From: an uncultured Roseovarius sp. | GTDB lineage: Bacteria > Pseudomonadota > Alphaproteobacteria > Rhodobacterales > Rhodobacteraceae | NCBI GenBank assembly: GCA_913055965.1 | Contig: CAJXKX010000173.1 | Coordinates: 1 to 5,337, forward strand | Length of the DNA: 5,337 nucleotides | Reading direction: 5' to 3' | In this document: piece by piece, positions 1 through 5,337 of the stretch | Numbering within the stretch: the stretch's first letter is position 1 | How the letters are laid out: each line of letters starts with the position of its first letter | Position numbers and translations under genes: made by a program | Notes under the pieces: model-generated | Seen by the model: only the letters and a program-made list of their open reading frames with translations | Database searches by the model: none | Told to the model about the DNA's origin: nothing

Positions 1-1
1 G

Positions 2-484
2 CTTGCAGTGGTCTTCATCTCGCACAAGCTGGGCGAGGTGCTCGCGGTCTCGAACCGCATCGTGGTGCTGCGCGGCGGCCGCAACGTGGGCGAGCTCGAG
101 ACCGCCGCCGCCGACCGGCGCGCCATCGCGGAACTGATGGTGGGACGCGAGGTGCCCCGCTCGCGCCGGGCGCCGTTGTCCCCCGGGGCGCCGGTGCTGG
201 AACTCGAGGCGGTTGACGTGGCCGGGGCCGATGCCCGCCGCTCGCTGCACCAGGCAGATCTGGCCGTTCGGGCGCGCGAGATCGTTGGCGTCGCCGGTGT
301 CTCGGGCAACGGCCAGGCGGCGCTCGCCGCGCTAATTGCGGGACTCACGGCGCCCGACGCCGGCGAGATGCGCCTGAACGGGCGCGCGCTCGACCGGCAC
401 GATCCGCGTGACTTCGTGCATGCCGGCGTGGCGCGCGTGCCGGGGGGCGGTGTCGCGGCGCGGGTGCCGCTGCCATGTGCGTAG
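2..484 (+). pseudogene. Sugar/nucleoside-type ABC transporter ATP-binding protein, fragment broken near 443
   Basis: This is an internal fragment of a two-domain ABC ATPase of the RbsA/MglA/YufO type, which powers import of simple sugars or nucleosides at the inner membrane. Seen: the frame is already open at the window edge. It begins with the switch-histidine segment VVFISHKLGEV of the first nucleotide-binding domain, followed by the family-typical ELMVGREV linker. The second domain then starts, with the motif GVAGVSGNGQ at about 284-313. The lysine of Walker A is replaced by Gln, which is usual for the second domain of this family. Homology ends at GVARVP (428-442), where relatives continue with an acidic ED/DR motif. 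The last 14 codons to the stop at 482-484 are antisense to the neighbouring - strand gene. Walker B, the signature motif and the H-loop of domain two are all missing, so the product should be inactive. The substrate cannot be told. The gene starts outside the window. Confidence 0.75.
436..484. other. Breakpoint joining two truncated convergent genes
   Basis: The + strand ABC frame is coherent up to the VP codons at 437-442, and the - strand secreted-protein frame is coherent down to about 480-443. Neither continues as a relative should on the other side. A run of six G's (442-447) lies at the change-over. No terminal inverted repeat, target duplication or transposase is visible. This fits an illegitimate recombination event, such as a deletion or inversion endpoint, or a chimeric assembly join. 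The sequence alone cannot separate these. Confidence 0.6.
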
Positions 485-1107
485 GTGACATGATGCGCGG
501 CCTGCGGGCCGCAGCGCACCGGCGCGCCGCCATGTTGCACGGTATAGGCCGCCGACACACCGGTCAGCCCGGCACAGGCGGTACGGGCGGGCTCGGGCGG
601 GGCGAGGCGGCGCGCGGAGCCGGAGGCGGCCGTTGCGGCCCGGGGTGCGGTGGCGGCGGGCCGAGCGACCGGTTGCGCGGGCATGTCGATGACGGTGACC
701 GCCGCGGGGCTGGCCGGGCGCGGTGCGGGGGCGGCGGCGGTGCGGCGCGGGGCCGGCTGCTGCGCGGGGCGCTGCACCGGTGCGGGGGCGGGCGCGGCCG
801 AGGCCGCGCGGCGCGGCGCGGGGGCGGCCTCGGCAGGGGCGGGCGCGGGGGCGCTGCGCGCGAGCGACGGTGTAAATCCGCAGAGCGGCTGACGAGAGCG
901 GGTGAGGCGCGGCACCCATGTCACGTTGTCGCCGACACCCGCGCGGATGAACACGCAGCCCGCGCTGTCGACATACTGGGTGCCGGAATAGGAGGCGGGA
1001 GGAAACTCGGCGGGCACCGGCAAGTCGCGCAGCGACTGGGCCATGCCCGGTGCGGAGTGGAGCGCGGCACACGCGCAGGCAAGCAACAGGATACGATTGA
1101 CAGACAT
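443..1107 (-). CDS. Secreted Ala/Pro-rich protein, N-terminal part of a Rhodobacteraceae SPOR-domain-type protein
   Basis: This is a probable exported periplasmic protein. Seen: the start ATG at 1107-1105 follows a run of seven G's. Residues 1-23 form a short signal peptide (MSVNRILLLACACAAL, likely cleavage after GMA). Residues about 25-80 form a compact domain containing AEFPPASYSGTQYVDS, GCVFIRAG and VTWVPRLTRSRQPLCGF, with cysteines at 51 and 76. A low-complexity Ala/Pro/Arg linker follows (about 85-170), then a small Cys-containing segment (C178 and C199, VRCGPQAA). From memory, this N-terminal signature belongs to Rhodobacteraceae proteins that end in a peptidoglycan-binding SPOR domain. 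No SPOR domain is present here. After about residue 210 the sequence turns into the antisense of the ABC gene. The frame has no stop and stays open to the left window edge. The 3' end is therefore truncated or fused, and 443 is only the approximate end of recognisable sequence. The frame choice rests on the conserved domain; the other - strand frames give only Arg-rich shadows. Confidence 0.7.
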
Positions 1108-1215
1108 GAGCCCCCCCGGATCACACCCGGGAAATCTGACTTATTTTCGCCCGATAGTAAACATCTATTGGCTCATCTGGTGGTCGCGGCGCGGATAACC
1201 GCAGAGTCTGGGGGA

Positions 1216-1234
1216 GCGCCCCTGCGCGGGGCGC
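1216..1234. repeat. GC-rich perfect hairpin upstream of maeB
   Basis: The arms GCGCCCC (1216-1222) and GGGGCGC (1228-1234) pair perfectly over 7 bp around the 5-nt loop TGCGC. No T-run follows on either strand, so it does not look like a standard terminator. In such GC-rich DNA a hairpin of this size can arise by chance. Confidence 0.4.
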
Positions 1235-1280
1235 GACGCGGGGGTTTGCGGGGTCGGTGAACCGTGCTAAGAGCAAAATG

Positions 1281-1294
1281 GTTTAATGTTAAAC
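1281..1294. promoter_or_regulatory. AT-rich palindrome upstream of maeB, candidate operator
   Basis: The half-sites GTTTAA (1281-1286) and TTAAAC (1289-1294) form a perfect 6-bp inverted repeat separated by TG. It is the most AT-rich motif near the maeB start and contains the possible -10 box TTTAAT, so a dimeric regulator bound here could occlude RNA polymerase. The cognate regulator is not known; the operator role is inference from symmetry and position. Confidence 0.4.
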
Positions 1295-1323
1295 GATCCT
1301 CGGATCAGGCCCGTTTCAGCCAC

Positions 1324-1327
1324 GGAG
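1324..1327 (+). promoter_or_regulatory. Ribosome binding site that fixes the maeB start
   Basis: GGAG lies 6 nt before the ATG at 1334. An upstream in-frame ATG at 1286 would add 16 residues (MLNDPRIRPVSATETL) but has no Shine-Dalgarno sequence and lies within the candidate operator. The 1334 start is therefore preferred, and it gives a product of family-typical length. Confidence 0.75.
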
Positions 1328-1333
1328 ACCCTC

Positions 1334-3613
1334 ATGACCGACAGCCCCAAGGACATCCTGCGCGCGGCGGCGCTGGACTATCACGAGCACCCCAAACCCG
1401 GCAAGCTGGAGATCCGCGCGACCAAGCCGATGGCCAATGGCCGCGATCTCGCGCGGGCCTACAGCCCCGGCGTGGCCGAGGCCTGCATCGAGATCAAGAC
1501 CGATCCGTCCACAGCACGGCGCTACACCGCGCGCGGCAATCTCGTGGCCGTGGTCTCGAACGGCAGCGCGGTGCTGGGGCTGGGCAATATCGGCGCGCTG
1601 GCCTCGAAGCCGGTGATGGAGGGCAAGGCGGTGCTCTTCAAGAAATTCGCCAACATCGACTGTTTCGATATCGAGGTGAACGAGGCGGACCCGGAACGGC
1701 TGGCCGAGATCGTCTGCGCGCTGGAGCCGACCTTCGGCGCGGTCAATCTCGAGGATATCAAGGCGCCCGACTGTTTCATCGTCGAGCGCATCTGCCGCGA
1801 GCGGATGAACATCCCGGTCTTTCACGACGATCAGCACGGCACCGCCATCGTGGTGGGCGCGGCGGCGACCAACGCGCTGCACGTGGCGGGCAAGCGGTTC
1901 GAGGAGATAAAGGTCGTCTCGGCGGGCGGCGGCGCGGCGGGCATCGCCTGCCTCAACATGCTGCTGAAGCTGGGGGTCAGGCGCGAGAACGTTTGGCTGT
2001 GCGACATTCACGGGCTGGTCCACGAGGGCCGCGAGGTGGACATGAACCCCGAAAAGGCGGCCTTTGCGCAAGCCTCGGACAAGCGCACGCTGGCCGAGGT
2101 GATCGAAGGCGCCGATCTCTTTCTGGGGCTGTCGGGGCCCAACGTCCTCCGCCCCGAAATGGTGCGTGAGATGGCGGCGCGGCCCATCGTCTTTGCGCTG
2201 GCGAACCCCGATCCCGAGATCATGCCCGATGCCGCCCGTGCCGCCGTGCCGGACGCGATCATCGCCACGGGGCGATCCGATTTTCCCAATCAGGTCAATA
2301 ACGTGTTGTGTTTCCCGTTCATCTTTCGCGGGGCGCTGGACGTGGGTGCGACCGAGATCAACGACGCCATGCAGGTGGCCTGCGTGCAGGGCATCGCCGA
2401 GTTGGCCCGCGCCTCGACAAGCGCCGAGGCGGCGGCGGCCTATCGCGGCGAGACGATGAATTTCGGCCCCGATTACCTGATCCCCAAGCCGTTCGATCCG
2501 CGCCTGTCGGGGATCGTGTCTTCGTCCGTGGCGCGCGCGGCGATGGAGACGGGCGTGGCCACGCGCCCCATCGCCGACCTCGAGCAATACAAGGCCGATC
2601 TGGATGCCAGCGTGTTCAAGTCGGCGCTCTTGATGCGGCCCGTGTTCGAGGCGGCGCGCGACGCCGAGCGCCGCCTCGTCTTTGCCGAGGGCGAGGACGA
2701 GCGGGTGCTGCGCGCGGCCCAGGCGGTGCTGGAAGAGACCACGGAACAGCCGATCCTGATCGGGCGGCCCGACGTGATCGCGCGGCGCTGCGAGCGGGCG
2801 GGGCTCGCGATCCGGCCCGAACGCGATTTCAACGTCGTCAACCCCGAGAACGACCCGCGCTACCGCGACTATTGGGAGACCTATCACGCGATCATGGCGC
2901 GCCGGGGCGTGACGCCCGACATCGCCAAGGCGGTGATGCGCACCAACACCACCGCCATCGGGGCGGTGATGGTGCATCGCGGCGAGGCCGACAGCCTGAT
3001 CTGCGGCACGTTCGGCGAGTTTCGCTGGCATCTCAACTATGTCTCCCAGGTGCTGGCCGATGACGAGCACCACCCCCATGGCGCGCTCAGCCTGATGATC
3101 CTCGAGGACGGGCCGCTCTTTATCGCCGACACGCATGTCTATTCGCTGCCCACGCCCGAAAACCTCGCCGAGATCGCCATCGGCGCCGCGCGCCATGTGC
3201 GGCGCTTCGGCCTCGTGCCCAAGGTGGCGTTCTGCTCGCAATCGCAATTCGGCAACCAGGCCGAGGGGTCGGGCAAGCGGCTGCGCGCGGCCATCGAATT
3301 GCTCGACGCGGCGCCGCGCGATTTCGCCTACGAGGGCGAGATGAACGTGGATGCCGCGCTCGATGCCGACCTGCGCGAGCGGCTGCTGCCCGGCAACCGG
3401 CTGGACGGCGCGGCCAACGTGCTGATCTTCGGCCATGCCGATGCCGCCTCGGGTGTGCGCAACATCCTCAAGGCCAAGGCAGGGGGGCTCGAGGTGGGGC
3501 CGATCCTGATGGGCATGGGCAATCGCGCGCATGTGGTGACACCGGGGATCACCGCGCGCGGATTGCTCAACATGGCGGCCATCGCGGGCACGCCGGTGGC
3601 GCATTACGGGTAG
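1334..3613 (+). CDS. maeB: Malic enzyme with C-terminal phosphotransacetylase-like domain (MaeB type)
   Basis: This cytoplasmic enzyme oxidatively decarboxylates malate to pyruvate and CO2, reducing NAD(P)+. It is 759 aa, the same length as E. coli MaeB. Seen: the malic N-terminal domain (about 15-155) has RAYSPGVAEAC with the catalytic-type Tyr43, MEGKAVLFKKFANIDCF with the catalytic-type Lys98, and the metal-binding segments NLEDIKAPDCF (138-148) and FHDDQHGTAIV (163-173). The Rossmann domain (about 160-400) has the Gly-rich loop SAGGGAAG (196-203), ALANPDPEI and GRSDFPNQVNNVLCFPF. The phosphotransacetylase-like domain (about 430-759) has FAEGEDERVL, ICGTFGEF, EGEMNVDAALD and VGPILMGMG. In studied rhizobial relatives this domain lacks transacetylase activity and is linked to acetyl-CoA control. 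NAD versus NADP use cannot be decided here, because both types share this architecture. It lies 214 bp upstream of prpE on the same strand and can drain malate formed from propionate. No frameshift or missing key residue was seen. Confidence 0.95.
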   Translation: MTDSPKDILRAAALDYHEHPKPGKLEIRATKPMANGRDLARAYSPGVAEACIEIKTDPSTARRYTARGNLVAVVSNGSAVLGLGNIGALASKPVMEGKAVLFKKFANIDCFDIEVNEADPERLAEIVCALEPTFGAVNLEDIKAPDCFIVERICRERMNIPVFHDDQHGTAIVVGAAATNALHVAGKRFEEIKVVSAGGGAAGIACLNMLLKLGVRRENVWLCDIHGLVHEGREVDMNPEKAAFAQASDKRTLAEVIEGADLFLGLSGPNVLRPEMVREMAARPIVFALANPDPEIMPDAARAAVPDAIIATGRSDFPNQVNNVLCFPFIFRGALDVGATEINDAMQVACVQGIAELARASTSAEAAAAYRGETMNFGPDYLIPKPFDPRLSGIVSSSVARAAMETGVATRPIADLEQYKADLDASVFKSALLMRPVFEAARDAERRLVFAEGEDERVLRAAQAVLEETTEQPILIGRPDVIARRCERAGLAIRPERDFNVVNPENDPRYRDYWETYHAIMARRGVTPDIAKAVMRTNTTAIGAVMVHRGEADSLICGTFGEFRWHLNYVSQVLADDEHHPHGALSLMILEDGPLFIADTHVYSLPTPENLAEIAIGAARHVRRFGLVPKVAFCSQSQFGNQAEGSGKRLRAAIELLDAAPRDFAYEGEMNVDAALDADLRERLLPGNRLDGAANVLIFGHADAASGVRNILKAKAGGLEVGPILMGMGNRAHVVTPGITARGLLNMAAIAGTPVAHYG

Positions 3614-3625
3614 AATCGCCGATTA

Positions 3626-3657
3626 GCAGGGTTTGCAGGATAGTTTGCAAACCCTGC
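3626..3657 (+). terminator. Perfect 12-bp hairpin after maeB, possible terminator overlapping an operator
   Basis: GCAGGGTTTGCA (3626-3637) and TGCAAACCCTGC (3646-3657) are exact reverse complements around an 8-nt loop. The stem begins 13 nt after the maeB stop codon, a typical terminator position. The downstream sequence (CATCCTTTCCTG) has only a weak T-rich tract, so efficient intrinsic termination is uncertain. The stem contains the TTTGCA boxes of the proposed acyl-CoA regulator site, so the symmetry may serve protein binding instead of, or as well as, RNA folding. Confidence 0.5.
3632..3651. promoter_or_regulatory. Putative PccR/ScfR-type operator upstream of prpE
   Basis: TTTGCAGG (3632-3639), the 4-nt spacer ATAG and TTTGCAAA (3644-3651) match the motif TTTGCAAA-N4-TTTGCAAA in 14 of 16 fixed positions with the exact spacing. 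That motif was described upstream of pccB in Rhodobacter sphaeroides as the probable site of PccR, a short-chain fatty acyl-CoA regulator that responds to propionate or acetate growth. The box TTTGCAAA is itself palindromic, so orientation is not informative. It lies 176 bp before the prpE start. Control of prpE is inference; no regulator gene is in the window. Confidence 0.6.
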
Positions 3658-3681
3658 CATCCTTTCCTGTACTGCTCCTGA

Positions 3682-3710
3682 TTTGCGGTGGGTTTGCAAA
3701 AATTTGCACG
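3682..3710. promoter_or_regulatory. Second TTTGCAAA box cluster upstream of prpE
   Basis: A perfect TTTGCAAA (3693-3700) is flanked by the partial boxes TTTGCGGT (3682-3689, spacer 3) and TTTGCACG (3703-3710, spacer 2). The same GGGTTTGCA context occurs at 3629-3637 and 3690-3698, which suggests duplicated sites. The spacings differ from the N4 of the described operator, so binding may be weaker or arranged differently. It is closer to prpE than the first site and may overlap the promoter. Confidence 0.45.
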
Positions 3711-3738
3711 TCGGCACCCTCTATTTCTGCAAATTTTT
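3698..3738. repeat. 11-bp inverted repeat around the probable prpE promoter
   Basis: AAAAATTTGCA (3698-3708) and TGCAAATTTTT (3728-3738) are exact reverse complements separated by 19 nt. The right arm overlaps TCTGCAAA (3726-3733), a one-mismatch version of the TTTGCAAA box. The 30-bp centre-to-centre distance, close to three helical turns, would place both arms on the same DNA face. It could be a two-site operator or, less likely, an RNA hairpin in the leader. Confidence 0.45.
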
Positions 3739-3814
3739 CGCGGCCATCTGACGCGCGGTCGCGCTCGGCGCTTGCCGCATGGCCGGTTGATCCGTAACAC
3801 CTGTGCAAGGCATC

Positions 3815-3822
3815 GGAGGAGG
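3815..3822 (+). promoter_or_regulatory. Strong ribosome binding site of prpE
   Basis: GGAGGAGG ends 5 nt before the ATG at 3828, a near-ideal Shine-Dalgarno match and spacing. It fixes the start that gives the family-typical N-terminus MGYKEIYERSLADPEGFW. Confidence 0.85.
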
Positions 3823-3827
3823 ATACG

Positions 3828-5337
3828 ATGGGATACAAGGAGATTTACGAGCGCTCGCTGGCCGATCCGGAGGGGTTCTGGCTCGAACAGGCCGAGGCGA
3901 TCGACTGGGTGCAGAAGCCGTCGAAGGCGCTCTTCGCCGAGCATGCGCCGCTCTATGAATGGTTCTCCGACGGGCTGGTCAATACCTGCTGGAACGCGGT
4001 GGACCGCCATGTCGAGGCCGGGCGCGGGGCGCAGACGGCGATCATCCATGACAGCCCGGTGACCGGCATCAAGCAGAAGATCAGCTATGCGCAGCTGCGC
4101 AGCCGCGTCGCGCGGCTTGCAGGCGCGCTGCGCGCGCGCGGCGTCGAGAAGGGCGACCGCGTCATCATCTACATGCCGATGGTGCCCGAGGCGCTGGAGG
4201 CGATGCTGGCCTGCGCGCGCATCGGCGCGGTGCATTCGGTGGTGTTCGGCGGCTTCGCGGCGCATGAACTGGCGGTGCGGATCGACGATTGCGCGCCCAA
4301 GGCGATCATCGCCGCCTCCTGCGGGATCGAGCCGGGGCGCGTGGTGCAGTACAAGCCGCTGCTCGACGGGGCCATCGAACAGGCGGCGCACAAGCCCGAA
4401 TTCTGCGTGATCTTTCAGCGCGAGGAGGAGGTGGCGCACCTGGAGGAGGGGCGCGATCTCGACTGGCACGCGTTCCAATACGGGGTGGAGCCCGCCGACT
4501 GCCTGCCGGTCGAGGGCAATCACCCGGCCTATATCCTCTATACCTCCGGCACGACCGGTCAGCCCAAGGGCGTGGTGCGTCACACCGGCGGGCACCTGGT
4601 GGCGCTCAACTGGACGATGAAGAACATCTATGACGTGAACCCCGGCGAGGTGTTCTGGGCGGCCTCGGATGTGGGCTGGGTCGTGGGGCACAGCTATATC
4701 TGCTATGGCCCGCTCATCCACGGCAACACCACCGTGGTGTTCGAGGGCAAGCCGGTGGGCACGCCCGACGCGGGCACCTTCTGGCGGGTGATTTCCGAGC
4801 ACAACGTGCGCAGCTTCTTTACCGCGCCCACGGCGTTCCGCGCGATCAAGCGGGACGACCCGGAGGCGAAGGAACTGGAGAAATACGACATTTCCTGCCT
4901 GCGCGCGCTCTACCTTGCGGGTGAACGCGCCGATCCGGACACGATCAACTGGGCCGCCGACAAGATGGGCGTGCCGGTCTACGATCACTGGTGGCAGACC
5001 GAGACGGGCTGGACCATCGCGGGCAATCCGGCGGGGCTCGAGGCTCTGCCGGTGAAGGTGGGCTCGCCCACCGTGGCGATGCCGGGCTATGACGTGCAGA
5101 TCCTCGACGAGGGCGGGCACGAGGTGCCGGCGGGCACGCTGGGCGCGATCGCGGTCAGGCTGCCCTTGCCGCCGGGCACGCTGCCGACGCTGTGGAACGC
5201 CGAAGGGCGCTATCGCAAATCCTATCTCGACCACTTCCCCGGCTATTACGAGACCGGTGACGCGGGCATGAAGGACGAGGACGGCTATCTGTGGATCATG
5301 GCGCGCACCGATGACGTGATCAACGTGGCGGGCCACC
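3828..5337 (+). CDS. prpE: Propionyl-CoA synthetase (propionate--CoA ligase), 3' end beyond the window
   Basis: This cytoplasmic AMP-forming ligase converts propionate, ATP and CoA to propionyl-CoA through a propionyl-adenylate. It feeds the methylmalonyl-CoA or methylcitrate pathway. Seen: 503 codons run without a stop to the right edge, about 80% of the usual ~630 residues. An N-terminal acetyl-CoA synthetase-type domain is followed by the ATP-binding P-loop YTSGTTGQPKG (238-248), then ASDVGWVVGHSY (279-290), YDHWWQTETGW (385-395), LPLPPGTLPTLWN near 445-457, and YETGDAG (474-480). The hinge region ARTDDVINVAGH (492-503) is the last part present. The conserved catalytic, acetylatable lysine near the C-terminus lies outside the window. 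The N-terminal motif GYKEIYERSLADPEGFW and the PLPPGTLPTLW segment favour PrpE over acetyl-CoA synthetase. In marine Rhodobacterales, related enzymes also handle acrylate or DMSP-derived acids, so the substrate range is not certain. The TTTGCAAA boxes upstream suggest propionyl-CoA-responsive control. Confidence 0.92.
   Translation, partial: MGYKEIYERSLADPEGFWLEQAEAIDWVQKPSKALFAEHAPLYEWFSDGLVNTCWNAVDRHVEAGRGAQTAIIHDSPVTGIKQKISYAQLRSRVARLAGALRARGVEKGDRVIIYMPMVPEALEAMLACARIGAVHSVVFGGFAAHELAVRIDDCAPKAIIAASCGIEPGRVVQYKPLLDGAIEQAAHKPEFCVIFQREEEVAHLEEGRDLDWHAFQYGVEPADCLPVEGNHPAYILYTSGTTGQPKGVVRHTGGHLVALNWTMKNIYDVNPGEVFWAASDVGWVVGHSYICYGPLIHGNTTVVFEGKPVGTPDAGTFWRVISEHNVRSFFTAPTAFRAIKRDDPEAKELEKYDISCLRALYLAGERADPDTINWAADKMGVPVYDHWWQTETGWTIAGNPAGLEALPVKVGSPTVAMPGYDVQILDEGGHEVPAGTLGAIAVRLPLPPGTLPTLWNAEGRYRKSYLDHFPGYYETGDAGMKDEDGYLWIMARTDDVINVAGH

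Larger units (their letters stand above)
1108..1333. promoter_or_regulatory. Divergent intergenic region between the secreted-protein gene and maeB
   Basis: This 226-bp gap separates two divergently oriented genes and must hold the promoters of both. An AT-rich stretch (about 1138-1175) lies 30-70 bp upstream of the - strand start and is the likeliest promoter zone for that gene. A second AT-rich stretch (1274-1294) lies 40-60 bp upstream of the maeB start and includes TTTAAT at 1282-1287, a 5/6 match to a -10 box. No convincing -35 box sits at the right distance, so exact promoters are not assigned. Between the two stretches is a very GC-rich segment with a small hairpin (1216-1234). Confidence 0.5.

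Noticed and set aside
332..1072. A 246-codon - strand frame in another phase of the secreted-protein region
   Set aside because: Its product is Arg-rich and unrecognisable, whereas the frame starting at 1107 has a signal peptide and a conserved N-terminal domain.
475..1260. A 261-codon + strand frame rich in Gly and Arg
   Set aside because: It is the complement of the Ala/Pro linker of the - strand secreted-protein gene. Its composition reflects low-complexity G-rich DNA and it has no ribosome binding site or domain.
1245..1278. TTTGCGGG and GAGCAAAA as possible PccR boxes upstream of maeB
   Set aside because: Each matches the TTTGCAAA box poorly and they are separated by 18 nt, so they do not form the N4-spaced pair.
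1286..1333. Upstream in-frame start adding 16 residues to the malic enzyme
   Set aside because: There is no Shine-Dalgarno sequence before 1286, it lies inside the palindromic element, and the 1334 start gives the usual 759-residue length.
1316..3604. A 762-codon open frame on the - strand across maeB
   Set aside because: It is the antisense shadow of a clear malic enzyme gene, rich in His/Arg/Gly as expected from reverse reading of GC-rich codons, and shows no recognisable domain.
3567..5336. A 589-codon open frame on the - strand across prpE and the intergenic gap
   Set aside because: The prpE frame on the + strand contains all adenylation motifs in order. The - strand frame is a His/Arg-rich shadow without family resemblance.

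Overview
The window is very GC-rich, with codons ending mostly in G or C. Gene content points to a marine or soil alphaproteobacterium of the Rhodobacterales (Roseobacter/Rhodobacter group). The evidence is a periplasmic protein with a Rhodobacteraceae-type N-terminal domain, a fused malic enzyme/phosphotransacetylase of 759 residues, a propionyl-CoA synthetase, and TTTGCAAA operator-like sites of the kind used by alphaproteobacterial short-chain acyl-CoA regulators. The taxonomic call is inference from protein and motif resemblance.

Layout: (1) Positions 1-442 hold the middle of a sugar/nucleoside-type ABC transporter ATPase on the + strand, from the end of its first nucleotide-binding domain to just past Walker A of the second. 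(2) At about 443-480 that homology stops abruptly. The sequence becomes the C-terminal part of a - strand gene that starts at 1107 and encodes a secreted Ala/Pro-rich protein related to Rhodobacteraceae SPOR-domain proteins. Both genes appear truncated at the same point, so this is either a real rearrangement or an assembly chimera. (3) Positions 1108-1333 are a divergent intergenic region with a 7-bp GC hairpin and an AT-rich palindrome, GTTTAA-TG-TTAAAC. (4) Positions 1334-3613 hold a complete maeB-type malic enzyme. (5) Positions 3614-3827 hold a perfect 12-bp hairpin and several TTTGCAAA-like boxes, one pair at exactly the 4-nt spacing published for the PccR/ScfR operator. (6) From 3828 to the window end lie the first 503 residues of prpE, propionyl-CoA synthetase, which runs off the right edge.

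The right-hand genes make metabolic sense together. PrpE activates propionate to propionyl-CoA, and the methylmalonyl-CoA pathway carries that carbon to succinyl-CoA and malate. Malic enzyme then withdraws malate to pyruvate, with reduced cofactor. The TTTGCAAA boxes suggest that prpE is under a PccR-like propionyl-CoA-responsive regulator. No RNA gene, CRISPR array, insertion sequence or phage feature was seen. The most notable signals are the operator nested in a hairpin between maeB and prpE, and the double gene truncation near 443.
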